From: Candidatus Sumerlaeota bacterium
GTDB lineage: Bacteria > Sumerlaeota > Sumerlaeia > Sumerlaeales > Sumerlaeaceae
Length of the DNA stretch: 52,941 bases
Direction of reading: 5' to 3'
Assembly (NCBI GenBank): GCA_017161655.1
Contig: JADFCV010000006.1
Span: 135,107-188,047, forward strand
The notes under the pieces are model-generated. The model had not been told where the DNA came from, made no database searches, and worked only from the letters and a program-made list of their open reading frames with translations. Numbering within the stretch: position 1 is the stretch's first letter; the number at the start of each line of letters is the position of its first letter. This document shows, piece after piece, positions 35,338 to 44,479 of this stretch. Both the position numbers and the translations under genes were made by a program.

Positions 35338-36684
35338 ATGACTGCGACAGCATGCACTCCAAATGGCAGCCGCCGGCGGGTTTACATCGAGACGTATGGC
35401 TGCACGTTCAACGCCTCGGATAGCGAAGTGATGGCCGGCCTACTCGAACGGGCTGGGTTTGAGCTTGTCCCCTCTGCTGAGGATGCAGACGTTGTCATCA
35501 TCAATAGTTGCATCGTGAAGGAGCGCTCATATCTCGATCTTCGCAAACGCATCTCTGAACTTTCGCACAACCGCCTAAGCGACCCGACAAGCCCCGTCGT
35601 CGTGCTCGCCGGCTGTGCTCCGAAAGTTCCCCAACATGGCAAGGAGTTTGAACATCTTTCGCAACTCGGTCCCGACAACGTTTCTTCGGTCGTTGACGTA
35701 GTCCAGCGCGCTCTTGCCGGGGAAGTCATCCATCGCGTGAAGCGCCTGAACGATCAGCGCCTTGCCCTGCCTAAACGGCGACGCAACCCTGCGGTTGAAA
35801 TCGTCCCGATTTCGAAAGGCTGCCTCGGAAAGTGCACCTTCTGTCAGACCGTGCTCGCGCGTGGCAAACTGCACTCGTTTTCAATGGATGAAATCGAGGA
35901 GGCGGTGCGGTCCGCGCTTGCTGAGGGCGTGCGCATGATCTGGCTTACTTCGCAGGACTGCGGCGCCTACGGACAGGATTTCGGAAGCAACCTCCCGCAG
36001 CTCCTGCGGCGTCTAGTGCGTTTGCCGGGGGGGTTCAAGATTCGTCTGGGAATGGTGAATCCCAATTGGGCGATGCAATTTGTTGACGAATTAGCAGAGC
36101 TTTTTGCGCACCCGCGTGTCTTCCGATTTGCACACCTTCCTTTGCAGTCCGGCTCAAATGCCGTTTTGCAAGCGATGCGGCGTGAGTACACCGTGGAAGG
36201 CTTTCTCTCGGTCTGTGAAAAACTGCGGCGGGTTGTGCCAGACATCTCGATCGCTACTGATATTATCGCGGGCTTTCCGACGGAAACCGACGAAGACTGG
36301 AACGCAACGCTTGAGCTGCTGCGTGCCATCGAGCCAGCTGTCGTCAACCGCTCTCGCTTCTCTCCCCGGCCAGGGACTTCAGCGGCGCGGTTGAAGCCGT
36401 TGCCTTCCGCCGTTGTCTCTCAGAGGTCACGCGAGCTTTATTACGTCACCGCTTCCCTCGTTTCAAAGCGTCTGCGTGAGCGGGTTGGTTTGCAACGCCG
36501 CGTCATTGTTGAGGAATGTCCAAAACCCCATTCCGCTGTCACGCGCGATGACACGTACACCCCCATAGTTCTCCATGGGGATTTCACACCTGGCACTTGG
36601 CTTGATGTCGAAATCGACCATGTAGAGGGGTTCCATTTGCGTGGCAAACTCCCGTCCCTTTGCCAGCCGGGCGTTGAAGCCTGA
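35338..36684 (+). CDS. Methylthiotransferase of the archaeal/eukaryotic type (e-MtaB/CDKAL1-like)
   Basis: About 448 residues from ATG 35338 (ATG 35299 possible). A radical-SAM enzyme that adds a methylthio group to t6A37 of tRNAs reading ANN codons. Its N-terminal domain has IETYGCTFNASDSEVMAGLL, VIINSCIVK and VVLAGCAPK with the three cluster Cys; the radical-SAM core has GCLGKCTFCQTVLARGKL (Cys-x3-Cys-x2-Cys). A C-terminal TRAM-like domain (RRVIVEECPKPHSAVTRDDTYTPIVL) follows. YGCTFN-x2-DSE and the GCLGxCxFC core with ARGKL read like archaeal e-MtaB and human CDKAL1, not bacterial MiaB/MtaB (YGCxMN or LGCKVN). Convergent with the zinc-ribbon gene. Confidence 0.85.
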   Translation: MTATACTPNGSRRRVYIETYGCTFNASDSEVMAGLLERAGFELVPSAEDADVVIINSCIVKERSYLDLRKRISELSHNRLSDPTSPVVVLAGCAPKVPQHGKEFEHLSQLGPDNVSSVVDVVQRALAGEVIHRVKRLNDQRLALPKRRRNPAVEIVPISKGCLGKCTFCQTVLARGKLHSFSMDEIEEAVRSALAEGVRMIWLTSQDCGAYGQDFGSNLPQLLRRLVRLPGGFKIRLGMVNPNWAMQFVDELAELFAHPRVFRFAHLPLQSGSNAVLQAMRREYTVEGFLSVCEKLRRVVPDISIATDIIAGFPTETDEDWNATLELLRAIEPAVVNRSRFSPRPGTSAARLKPLPSAVVSQRSRELYYVTASLVSKRLRERVGLQRRVIVEECPKPHSAVTRDDTYTPIVLHGDFTPGTWLDVEIDHVEGFHLRGKLPSLCQPGVEA

Positions 36685-36715
36685 GGTTGCTCGGGCGCGA
36701 ACGATTCCTGACTTG

Positions 36716-37336
36716 TTACGGCGATGGTGATACTGTGGCGTTGGGATCAAAGTGGTTGCGATCCGAAACTTCCAGCGTTCGCTGAAGTTGCTCCTCATAC
36801 TGGCGTTTCACCTGCGGCGGGAGCTCTGGCTCCTGCTGCGCGGCGTGCCAAACGATTCCGGCGCTGAGTGTCCACACAGAAGCGAGTATCAACGCTGGTC
36901 GCGTGCTATCACGAGCCCCGCACCGAGCGCGTACAGCCGCGTACACACACAGCGCGAGCGGCAGGAGAAACAACGTTCCCCAAAACCATTTCGCCGGTGT
37001 GCTATAAGCGTGGGAAGCCACATCCACGCGCTTGGCATCCACCGCGACAAGGATTGCCGTGACCACACACGTCAGGCCGACGAGAGCAAGAAAATAGAGC
37101 ATGCGGGGCGCGAGCGGACTGAGCCGCCAAACACCAAACCACAATGCCACCGTGCTGAGCGCCACCATTGCGTAAGCCGCAATGATCAACCCTTCCGAAG
37201 GACCCGCGAGCTCCTTCGCAGCTGGCTTTGTCTCCTCCTCTTCTTCGATGAGGAGACTCCCGCAAAAGAGGCATTTTTTTTGTCCGTCCGGAATTGTGGC
37301 TTCGCACAGAGGGCATTGTCGGGTTTCTTCGCCCAT
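36716..37336 (-). CDS. Zinc-ribbon membrane protein of unknown function
   Basis: About 206 residues from ATG 37336 (the frame extends to a GTG at 37363). The N-terminus holds CPLCEATIPDGQKKCLFCG: two Cys-x2-Cys pairs, a zinc ribbon. Then an acidic linker (EEEEETKPAAKE) and about four hydrophobic helices between residues 60 and 175 (LIIAAYAMVALSTVALWFGVW; MLYFLALVGLTCVVTAILVAV; WFWGTLFLLPLALCVYAAV; PALILASVWTLSAGIVW). The C-terminus is polar. This architecture is common in bacterial inner membranes and has no single function. Convergent with the e-MtaB gene and divergent from the methyltransferase gene. Confidence 0.7.
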   Translation of the reverse strand: MGEETRQCPLCEATIPDGQKKCLFCGSLLIEEEEETKPAAKELAGPSEGLIIAAYAMVALSTVALWFGVWRLSPLAPRMLYFLALVGLTCVVTAILVAVDAKRVDVASHAYSTPAKWFWGTLFLLPLALCVYAAVRARCGARDSTRPALILASVWTLSAGIVWHAAQQEPELPPQVKRQYEEQLQRTLEVSDRNHFDPNATVSPSP

Positions 37337-37524
37337 AAGCTCCACCGTCCTAGGTCTTTTCACTCCCTTTTGGCCTAGAGAGATTTATGCGGGTTTAGCA
37401 ATAGACAAGTTTCTCATTCGCCACAAAACCGCAGGAGAAACTTGCGTCCGGCAGCCTACGCAGCAAAACCTTCTTGCGCAGTCGCGCCAAACCTTATTTG
37501 CTCGCGACACATAAAATAGCGCTC

Positions 37525-38283
37525 ATGAACATTGAAGAATACCACAAGATGCGAGCACTCGAAAGCACCTACTGGTGGTTTCGAGCGCGTCGAAAGATGA
37601 TCCTTGCGATCCTCGACGATGCCATGAAGCGATACCTATCATCGCGTCGGCACCTTCAGGTGGTGGACGTAGGGTGTGGCACCGGCATGCTCATGGAGGA
37701 CTTGCTGGCGCGAGGATTGGTGTGTGGATTGGACTTTTCTCCCGTGGCTCTAAGTTACTGCCGGCAGCGCGGATTGGCCAACCTCGTCCGCGCAAATGTC
37801 GAGCACATTCCGCTGCAAACAGCCAGTGCCGACCTGGTCACGGCGCTCGATCTCATCGAGCACGTGCCAGACGATCGCTCTCTCATGAGCGAAATCTTTC
37901 GCATTTTGAAGCCGGGTGGAATCGCTCTCATGACTGTGCCGGCGCATCCCAAACTTTGGAGCGCTCATGACGTTGCTCTTCACCACCAGCGGCGCTACGA
38001 GAAGCGACAATTCGAGCAGTTGATTCGAAACGCCGGTTTCGATCTGGAAAAGTATTCCTACATGATGATGGGCATCTACCCACTGGCGGCCACCTTCCGC
38101 TGGGCAAAGCGCGCTTTCATGCGCGAAAGCACTGCGGCTCCTCACACGGACGAATTCCCATTACCCGCATGGCTCAACGCGACTTTGCGCACGGTGGTCG
38201 GCGCAGAGGCGGCACTTTTGCGCCGCTGGAATTTGCCCTTTGGCCTTTCGCTTCTCGCGCTCGCTCGCAAACCGTTGAACTGA
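37525..38283 (+). CDS. Class I SAM-dependent methyltransferase
   Basis: 252 residues from ATG 37525; no strong ribosome site. Motif I VVDVGCGTG binds SAM; motif II acidic end in GLVCGLDFSPVAL; DLVTALDLIEHVPDDRSLMSE (motif IV) and LKPGGIALMTVPAHPKLWSAHD (motif V and beyond) are of the methyltransferase type 11/23 group. The opening STYWWFRARRKMILAILD is often seen in sugar- or glycan-related methyltransferases in surface polysaccharide loci. A C-terminal hydrophobic stretch may touch the membrane. Acceptor unknown. Convergent with ilvE. Confidence 0.85.
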   Translation: MNIEEYHKMRALESTYWWFRARRKMILAILDDAMKRYLSSRRHLQVVDVGCGTGMLMEDLLARGLVCGLDFSPVALSYCRQRGLANLVRANVEHIPLQTASADLVTALDLIEHVPDDRSLMSEIFRILKPGGIALMTVPAHPKLWSAHDVALHHQRRYEKRQFEQLIRNAGFDLEKYSYMMMGIYPLAATFRWAKRAFMRESTAAPHTDEFPLPAWLNATLRTVVGAEAALLRRWNLPFGLSLLALARKPLN

Positions 38284-38322
38284 GCCTCACACGAGAGAAG
38301 CAGTAGCAGGCGGCAGAGCGCG

Positions 38323-39195
38323 TCAATCATACACCATGACCCCATCCCGCGGGGCACGCTGCCGAAATTCCTTAAGGAGCTGATTGAAGACGGGGCCTGG
38401 GCGCCCAGTGCCAACCGTGCGCCCATCAACTTTCACCACGGGCACCAGTTCCGCAGCCGTGCCCGTGAGGAAAATCTCGTCCGCGTCATAAACCTCATAA
38501 AGTGTGAAAGGCTCCTCACGGATATCGAGATCCATCTCGCGGGCGATTTCGATCACGGCATCGCGCGTGATGCCTCGCAGCGCACCCAGGTAAACAGGAG
38601 GTGTTGTGATCGTTCCATGACGAACCACAAAGATATTGTCAGCCGTGCACTCCACCACAAAGCCACGCAGGTCGAGAATGATAGCTTCGTGCGCTCCCGC
38701 ATTGTTGGCCTCAATTCTTGCTAATATGTTATTGAGATAATTCAGCGATTTCACGCGGGGGTTGAGTGCGCTTACCGGTTGCCGTTGAACGGCTGCGCTG
38801 ATCACTTCGATCCCGTTTTCGTAAAGCTCCTTGGGGAACAAACGGATTTGATCTGCAATGATAAAAACCGTTGGCCGCGGACAATTGGTGGGATTGAGGC
38901 CCAGGTCGCCTTCGCCCCGTGTCACCACGAGGCGAATGTAGCCGTCGCGCAGGCCATTCGCCCGGACAGTCTCCACAACCGCGTGTTGCATTTCTTCCCT
39001 GCTAAGCGGGATTGCCAGCTTGATGTACTTCGCTGAGGACCACAGCCTTTCGAGATGCTGATCCAGTCGGTAAATGCAGCCGTCGTACACGCGGATGCCT
39101 TCGAACACGCCGTCCCCGTAGAGCAAGCCATGATCAAACACACTCACCTTCGCTTGCTCTTTTTCCACCAATTGCCCGTCGAGCCAGATTTTCAT
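38323..39195 (-). CDS. ilvE: Branched-chain amino acid aminotransferase
   Basis: 290 residues from ATG 39195 (AAGGA 9 bases upstream). A fold-type IV PLP enzyme that makes or degrades Val, Leu and Ile. Family blocks: FDHGLLYGDGVFEGIRVY, RLDQHLERLW, VTRGEGDLGLNP, PLP-Lys in NPRVKSLNYLNNILARIEA, ECTADNIFVV and DEIFLTGTAAELVPV. The short length and DGVFEGIR match the bacterial (non-mitochondrial) IlvE/DAAT group, so D-amino acid or aminodeoxychorismate activity cannot be excluded. Last gene of the cydA-cydB-fusion-dtd-ilvE run (36 bases after dtd). Confidence 0.92.
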   Translation of the reverse strand: MKIWLDGQLVEKEQAKVSVFDHGLLYGDGVFEGIRVYDGCIYRLDQHLERLWSSAKYIKLAIPLSREEMQHAVVETVRANGLRDGYIRLVVTRGEGDLGLNPTNCPRPTVFIIADQIRLFPKELYENGIEVISAAVQRQPVSALNPRVKSLNYLNNILARIEANNAGAHEAIILDLRGFVVECTADNIFVVRHGTITTPPVYLGALRGITRDAVIEIAREMDLDIREEPFTLYEVYDADEIFLTGTAAELVPVVKVDGRTVGTGRPGPVFNQLLKEFRQRAPRDGVMVYD

Positions 39196-39230
39196 AAAAT
39201 ACGTCCTTCTCTCAATGTGCCTGTAACGCG

Positions 39231-39740
39231 CTACACAGGTTCGGAAGGGATCCTTCGATTCGGATTGCTGCTCGCCGGTGAGCGCGCAGGGATGTAAAGC
39301 TCCTGAGAGTCCAGAACGATCGTCACTGGACCCCAATTGCACAACCGCACTTCCATCATCGCTTGAAAGACGCCTGTTTCAACACGCGGACCGAAACTGC
39401 GCAGGAGCGCGACGAAACGATCAAACAGCTCCGCTGCTTGCTGGGGTGGAGCTGCACCAACAAAACTCGGCCGGCGGCCCTTGCGGCAATCTGCGAACAA
39501 CGTGAACTGGCTCACAACGAGGAGCTCACCGCCTACCTCTAACAGCGAGCGGTTCATCTTGCCGGCCTCGTCTTCGAAGATTCGCAGATTGACAATCTTT
39601 TGCGCCATGGTTTCGAGCACAGCGTCAGAATCGTCAGGCGCTATCCCGGCCAGCACAAGCAGCCCTTGGCCGATTGCGCCAACGACGTTTCCATCGACGG
39701 TGACACTTGCCTCTTTCACACGCTGAACAACAGCTTTCAT
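39231..39740 (-). CDS. dtd: D-aminoacyl-tRNA deacylase
   Basis: 169 residues from ATG 39740 with AGGAGA 7 bases upstream. Hydrolyses D-aminoacyl-tRNAs (notably D-Tyr) and glycyl-tRNA(Ala) mistakes. Conserved motifs: [37 protein letters not shown] and the cross-subunit Gly-Pro motif NWGPVT. The residue before Gly-Pro is Trp where NDGPVT is usual in the enzymes I know, a small oddity. The C-terminus is about 20 residues longer than typical (145-150). It follows the AKR-HemQ fusion by 38 bases. Confidence 0.9.
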   Translation of the reverse strand: MKAVVQRVKEASVTVDGNVVGAIGQGLLVLAGIAPDDSDAVLETMAQKIVNLRIFEDEAGKMNRSLLEVGGELLVVSQFTLFADCRKGRRPSFVGAAPPQQAAELFDRFVALLRSFGPRVETGVFQAMMEVRLCNWGPVTIVLDSQELYIPARSPASSNPNRRIPSEPV

Positions 39741-39778
39741 GGCATTCTCCTGGCGATGACGTCTCGTTTGTTGGCTGC

Positions 39779-41665
39779 TCACAAGTCAGTGGCGTTGCCC
39801 GCATAGCGCGCCGCCACGCGTCCGACAAAGAAAGGTCCTAACGACTGAATATACTCCGACGTCTGCCGGCTCTTGCGCATCTCCTGCACGAGGCGCGAAA
39901 GGCGGTGAAGGTTCCACCCCACGAGTCCTACAACGAACTCGTTGTCATTGCGGTCAAGGCCGTAACAAGCCAACCGGATGTCGTGAGCGTAGTCGCACTC
40001 GCCATAAACCCGCCCCATCATGGCATGCTCCATAAGAATCCTACTCTGTTCCTCCCTGCTGAGGCGCTCAAATTCCGGTTTGCGCCGCAGGGGATACCAC
40101 ACAGCCCAGTTCCAGTGAGGATTAAGCAGATAGCGCTGGGGCCGGGCCAAAAGCGTGTCCATCAGGTCAGGTTCTCGGCCAGTCGAATAAGTGCGGCCGT
40201 ACATCGTTCGCTCGACATCCAGCTCGCACTCGTTTATTGGCGGGGACTCAGAAACGAGGCGCATAAACGCCATGAGCTTTTCGGGTGATTCATTCCATGC
40301 TGCCACCGCAAATGCCCGCGGGAAAATTGCGTCCAGATAAAGTACCCAGGGCTGGGATGGGTCATGTTCTTTCGCGATTTGTTCCAGTGCGCGCTGGATT
40401 TCGTCCTGGGACACAAAACCTTCGAAAGCTAAGAAATGAACATAGAGGCGGCGGTCGACGCCCTGGACCACCCCGCCTGCAGAAACCCCAAGTTCCCGAA
40501 TGTCACGTGGATCATTAGGGCAATAGAGGTCGCGATTGGGGTCGATGTTCCAGCGTTTCGCTGTCTGCCAATGCCGGTCATCCATTGGCCACTGGTCTGG
40601 TTGTGGCGATCCCAAATACTGCGGCGAGGCTCCCTTCAGCGGCATGCAACCGGTGTTGTCGCCCAGTTTACTGATTTCCGCAAGCTCGGCAGCGGTCAGT
40701 GGTTCGACTCTGAGTACCCCAGCGAGTTCCTCCGCCAAAAATTCAATCGCTTTTGCATGCGGAGTGGCCTCCTGAATCAGTGTGGGCACGACGCTTTCCA
40801 CCGCTGGTTGTTCGAGCGTCCAGCTGCAGGCCAGTTGCAAAAGTGTCATGCCGTGGGCTTCTGCGATCTCCCGCATGCGCTGGAGTTTAGTGTGTGCAGC
40901 TTCGATCCAGCCTGCCGGCCTGAACGCACGATGGTCGCCTCGCGCGACGCGATCGCCTGGCCGTAGACCATCCAGGAATAGTCCGCCATGCTCCACGACG
41001 CGAGCCAGAATCTTGATTTCGTGTGCTAGCGCCGCCGGCAGCACAAGCCGAGTGGGCCACGGCTCGAGTGGATTGAGGATCAGCATCGCCCAATCAATCA
41101 GCGAATGGAAGCGATCGAAAGCGTAGAGAATGTCCAGAGTGAAACCGTTGGCGGGACCAGGCGCGATGCCGAGCATCCGCGTGAGTCCCCCCTCCATGAG
41201 TTCGCCCATCCCCTCCCACACGGCATCGCTCGTGTAGCCGATCGAATCGGGGTTGTGGAGCAGAAGCACATCGAAGTTGTCAACACCGAGCCGTTCGAGC
41301 GATCTCTCCGCTGCCATGCGCAAATACGCGGCGTATTCATTCGGCTGGCGCAGAGCTGGGTCGGTGAACCGCGGGAACCCTTTCTCGCCGGCGCGTTTCC
41401 CATAATAGAAATCATGGCCGATGGCTCCAACCAGTGAATACTCGTCGCGCGGCACGTCCTGCAGAGCTTTGCCAAGTAAACGGTCGGCCTCGCCACACCC
41501 GTAAACATCGGCGGTCACAAATGTGCGTATGCCCAGTTCAAAGGCGCGCTGGAAGAGAGCAATGAAACGCTCTTCCCCAATATCCTGACCGAAATGCATA
41601 AACCGGCCGCCACTCCATGTTCCGAGAGCGACCGGCATGGGATCACGTCCAAGCTGTTCTGTCAT
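39779..41665 (-). CDS. Aldo/keto reductase-like domain fused to a HemQ/chlorite dismutase-like domain
   Basis: 628 residues. Residues 1-340 read as an aldo/keto reductase barrel: [64 protein letters not shown]. Catalytic Tyr55 and the LLLHNPD His are present, but the Asp of the DTAD motif is Val50, and the usual Lys (TKvG) is not seen. Residues about 385-628 match the coproheme-decarboxylase (HemQ)/chlorite dismutase family: [19 protein letters not shown] with the catalytic-type Tyr524, [10 protein letters not shown] with proximal heme ligand His547, and the terminal LGPFFVGR. HemQ makes heme b from coproheme in the coproporphyrin pathway. Located 35 bases after cydB, so heme supply to the bd oxidase is plausible. 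Confidence 0.82.
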   Translation of the reverse strand: MTEQLGRDPMPVALGTWSGGRFMHFGQDIGEERFIALFQRAFELGIRTFVTADVYGCGEADRLLGKALQDVPRDEYSLVGAIGHDFYYGKRAGEKGFPRFTDPALRQPNEYAAYLRMAAERSLERLGVDNFDVLLLHNPDSIGYTSDAVWEGMGELMEGGLTRMLGIAPGPANGFTLDILYAFDRFHSLIDWAMLILNPLEPWPTRLVLPAALAHEIKILARVVEHGGLFLDGLRPGDRVARGDHRAFRPAGWIEAAHTKLQRMREIAEAHGMTLLQLACSWTLEQPAVESVVPTLIQEATPHAKAIEFLAEELAGVLRVEPLTAAELAEISKLGDNTGCMPLKGASPQYLGSPQPDQWPMDDRHWQTAKRWNIDPNRDLYCPNDPRDIRELGVSAGGVVQGVDRRLYVHFLAFEGFVSQDEIQRALEQIAKEHDPSQPWVLYLDAIFPRAFAVAAWNESPEKLMAFMRLVSESPPINECELDVERTMYGRTYSTGREPDLMDTLLARPQRYLLNPHWNWAVWYPLRRKPEFERLSREEQSRILMEHAMMGRVYGECDYAHDIRLACYGLDRNDNEFVVGLVGWNLHRLSRLVQEMRKSRQTSEYIQSLGPFFVGRVAARYAGNATDL

Positions 41666-41699
41666 GATGCAACCATCTTTGGTAGGGCAGTGCTTAAGG

Positions 41700-42731
41700 T
41701 CAATAACTCATCTTGTCCAGTTTCACTTTGCCCCTGAAAATCCAGTAAATCACAGAGGTGTAGCCAAGCACGAAAGGCATCCCAATCGCCGCAATGATGG
41801 CCATGATGCCCAGCGTCTTTTGCGATGAGGCAGCCGTGTAGGCAGTCAGGCTATACTTGGGATCAATCGAACTGATGATCAGATTCGGAAAGAGCGCAAT
41901 GCCGAAAAGAAAGATGAGGCCAGCCATGGTGCATCCCGAGCTGATGAGGGCTCGCACGGGGTACCCGAGGTAAACAGCGCGGGGAATGTTAGCAATTGCA
42001 AGAATCGTGAGAATGACCACTGCCCACACCCATGGGAAATATCGGAAATTATACGTGGCATTGGGCACGGTGGCGAGCGTGACGATCGTCGTGAGTATGT
42101 ACAGGAATAAGAAAGTGCCGAATGCTCGCCAGATCCAGCCGCGGATTCGTTCCTGCAGTTCGCCCTCGGTTTTCATGTAAAGGTAGATCGCGCCGTGCAG
42201 CGCAAACATCGACACATTGAAAGCCCCCACTAAGATCGGGTAAGGGGTTAGAAGATCGAAGAAGGACCCCTGAAAGTCGCCGTCCGCACCAATGGGCAAT
42301 CCTTGCATCATGTTTCCCACAGCCACGCCAAAAAGAAACGAGGACAAAGAGCTGGAGAGAAAGAAGGCGATGTCCCACATTTCGCGCCACCACTTCCACT
42401 GTTGTTTGCTGCGGAATTCGAGTGCAACAGCCCGGAAAATGAGAGCGCAGAGCAGCAACATGAAGGCCAGGTAAAAGCCAGAGAAGGCCGTGGCATAAGC
42501 TTTGGGGAAAGCGGCGAAGAGCGCGCCTCCGGCCGTGACCAGCCACACTTCGTTGCCATCCCACACGGGGCCAATCGAGTTCATCAAAATGCGCCGCTCG
42601 AGGTCGTTTTTTGCAAACAGATGAAGGGTCCCCACCCCGAGGTCGAAACCGTCCAGCACGGCGTAACCCGTAATCAGGACACCAATGAGGAAGTACCACA
42701 GTAAGTTCAAGTCGAGCCCATCAGGTGTCAT
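41700..42731 (-). CDS. cydB: Cytochrome bd quinol oxidase subunit II
   Basis: 343 residues with about eight to nine transmembrane helices. The N-terminus LWYFLIGVLITGYAVLDGFDLGVG and IGPVWDGNEVWLVTAGGALFAAFP are diagnostic for CydB. It stabilises the bd oxidase complex with CydA, which reduces oxygen with quinol electrons. Starts 4 bases after cydA ends, so tightly coupled. Near-typical length (E. coli about 379). Confidence 0.95.
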   Translation of the reverse strand: MTPDGLDLNLLWYFLIGVLITGYAVLDGFDLGVGTLHLFAKNDLERRILMNSIGPVWDGNEVWLVTAGGALFAAFPKAYATAFSGFYLAFMLLLCALIFRAVALEFRSKQQWKWWREMWDIAFFLSSSLSSFLFGVAVGNMMQGLPIGADGDFQGSFFDLLTPYPILVGAFNVSMFALHGAIYLYMKTEGELQERIRGWIWRAFGTFLFLYILTTIVTLATVPNATYNFRYFPWVWAVVILTILAIANIPRAVYLGYPVRALISSGCTMAGLIFLFGIALFPNLIISSIDPKYSLTAYTAASSQKTLGIMAIIAAIGMPFVLGYTSVIYWIFRGKVKLDKMSY

Positions 42732-42735
42732 GTCC

Positions 42736-44151
42736 TTATGCCTCCTCCAGTGATGCTGGTTTTTTGAGTTCTGCAGCTACGTTCAGCAGCGATTCCTTTC
42801 CACCGCTTTGGTGTTCTTCCTGTATCTCGTCCGGCCCATGCTGAATCTTATCGTTCATGACGTAGAGCCAGACCAGGAGCAACAAGGCATAGATGACGAG
42901 GAACATGCCGATCGAGAGAGCCACTTCCGTCGCACTCACAGCTTTAGAAACGCTGTCGGTGGTGCGCAAAAGTCCGTAAACCACCCAGGGTTGGCGCCCC
43001 ACTTCTGCCGCGACCCAGCCAAGCTGATTGGCAGCGTAAGCGGCGAGGATCGCAAAAACAAAAATCCAGAGCAGCCAGCGGTGCTGAAAGAGTGTCCCGC
43101 GCACCCGCAGGAAGGAGGCCAGCAACGTAATGCCAATGAAAAACATGCCCAGGGCCACCATGGCGTGGTAAGAGTGGAATGTGATGGCAACCGGAGGACG
43201 ATCCTCAGGCTTAAACTTGTCGAGGCCGTCCACGGGTTTCTTCCAATCGAAATGAACCAAAAAACTTAACATCCCGGGCACAGCAACACCATATTTCACT
43301 TTCTCCTCAATCGGGTCGGGATGGCCGAAAAGATAGAGCGGCGCACCGCCTTCTGGCGTCTTGAAAAGCCCTTCGAAGGCAGCAAGCTTTGCGGGCTGGG
43401 TGAAGGCCACCTGGCGGGCGCTCGCGTGACCAGAAACTAGCTGCAGCAGGGAAGCGACTGTGGCTACCGCAAGAGCAATGGTAAAGGAACGCTTCGCCCC
43501 ATCGAGGTGCCTTCCCTTCAAAATGTAGTAAGCGCAAACACTCATGACGAAAAATGCTCCGAGGATAAATGCGCCAAGGACAGTATGCGTGAGACGGTTC
43601 ACGCTCGACGGATTGAAGACCACCGCCCAAAAGTCAGTGATCTCCGCACGCTGCTGCCCCATGAATTCCACAATGTGAAAGCCAGCTGGGGTTTGTTGCC
43701 AGGAATTCGCTACAATGATCCACACAGCCGAAAAGATCGAACCGAGACAGACCATCACAGTGGAAAAGAAATGCACGCGGGGCGAGACGCGGTCCCAACC
43801 AAACACCAGGACTGCAAGGAAACCCGATTCGAGGAAAAATGCGAAAATTCCCTCCGCGGCCAGAGCAGAGCCAAAGACGTCCCCCACAAAACGTGAGTAG
43901 GTGGCCCAGTTGGTGCCGAACTGAAACTCCATCACGATGCCAGAGGCAACTCCCATGGCAAAGGTGACAGCAAAGAGGCGCGTCCAAAAACGAGCCATGT
44001 TTTCGTAAACTTTCAGACCCGTCTTCAGGTACATCCCCTCGACAAAGACCATGATAAGACCGAGACCAATGGAGAGCGGCACAAATAGATAATGAAAGGC
44101 GACCGTGAGCGCAAACTGAATTCTGCTAAGTGTCACTGCATCAAAGCTCAT
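42736..44151 (-). CDS. cydA: Cytochrome bd quinol oxidase subunit I
   Basis: 471 residues from ATG 44151 with GGAG 8 bases upstream; the open frame extends to 44217 but that part would cover the operator. Catalytic subunit holding hemes b558, b595 and d. Motifs: [23 protein letters not shown] (heme His), [33 protein letters not shown] (Glu99/107-type residues), [20 protein letters not shown] and [15 protein letters not shown]. The quinol loop is the short kind. A near-perfect Rex-type operator is only 17 bases upstream of the start codon. First gene of a five-gene run with cydB, the HemQ fusion, dtd and ilvE. Confidence 0.96.
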   Translation of the reverse strand: MSFDAVTLSRIQFALTVAFHYLFVPLSIGLGLIMVFVEGMYLKTGLKVYENMARFWTRLFAVTFAMGVASGIVMEFQFGTNWATYSRFVGDVFGSALAAEGIFAFFLESGFLAVLVFGWDRVSPRVHFFSTVMVCLGSIFSAVWIIVANSWQQTPAGFHIVEFMGQQRAEITDFWAVVFNPSSVNRLTHTVLGAFILGAFFVMSVCAYYILKGRHLDGAKRSFTIALAVATVASLLQLVSGHASARQVAFTQPAKLAAFEGLFKTPEGGAPLYLFGHPDPIEEKVKYGVAVPGMLSFLVHFDWKKPVDGLDKFKPEDRPPVAITFHSYHAMVALGMFFIGITLLASFLRVRGTLFQHRWLLWIFVFAILAAYAANQLGWVAAEVGRQPWVVYGLLRTTDSVSKAVSATEVALSIGMFLVIYALLLLVWLYVMNDKIQHGPDEIQEEHQSGGKESLLNVAAELKKPASLEEA

Positions 44152-44167
44152 AGCCTTCACTCCATCA

Positions 44168-44185
44168 TTGTGAGTTACTTCACAA
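44168..44185. promoter_or_regulatory. Rex-type operator in front of cydA
   Basis: TTGTGAGTTACTTCACAA. The Rex consensus is TTGTGAA-N4-TTCACAA; only one position (G for A at position 7) differs. Rex is the NADH/NAD+ sensing repressor that controls cydAB in several bacteria. Position 17 bases upstream of the cydA start suits repression. Confidence 0.65.
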
Positions 44186-44453
44186 AATGTGCCTTTAGTA
44201 GAGAATTTCAAGGACAAAATCAGTACGCAAAATTGCTAAAAAAAGCTTTTTCATCCCCGTCCAGGGAAGTTTGGCGGCGTCTTGCCAAAAGCTGGCAAAC
44301 CACGCGTGGGTGAACTCGCGATCCACGGAATTCAAGAAGGCACCGCTCCAGCGTGGGCCGTTCATAGGGGATGTTTCCTCGCGGAGCAATGACTTTAGAG
44401 TATCCCTTTCAAACCCGGACAAGATTTTGAAGAAGCCATTGTGAATAGGTCGA

Positions 44454-44476
44454 AATAGTATCAGTATGGTACTATT
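44454..44476. promoter_or_regulatory. Perfect 23-bp palindrome (candidate operator)
   Basis: AATAGTA-N9-TACTATT, arms perfectly complementary (7 bp). It sits 3 bases before the ATG of the Cys-rich gene at 44480 and about 300 bases upstream of cydA. A related 23-bp element lies upstream of the heme A operon (2459-2481). Unknown regulator; no match to Rex, FNR, Fur or NrdR that I know. Confidence 0.5.
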
Positions 44477-44479
44477 GAA

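Larger units (their letters stand above)
44152..44479. other. Divergent regulatory region between cydA and the Cys-rich gene
   Basis: About 330 bases. It contains the Rex-like operator (44168-44185) next to cydA and the perfect palindrome (44454-44476) next to the Cys-rich gene at 44480. A run of A/T with AAGCTTTTTC around 44255 is present. No obvious -35/-10 pairs by eye; the second palindrome ends 3 bases before the downstream ATG. Confidence 0.6.
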
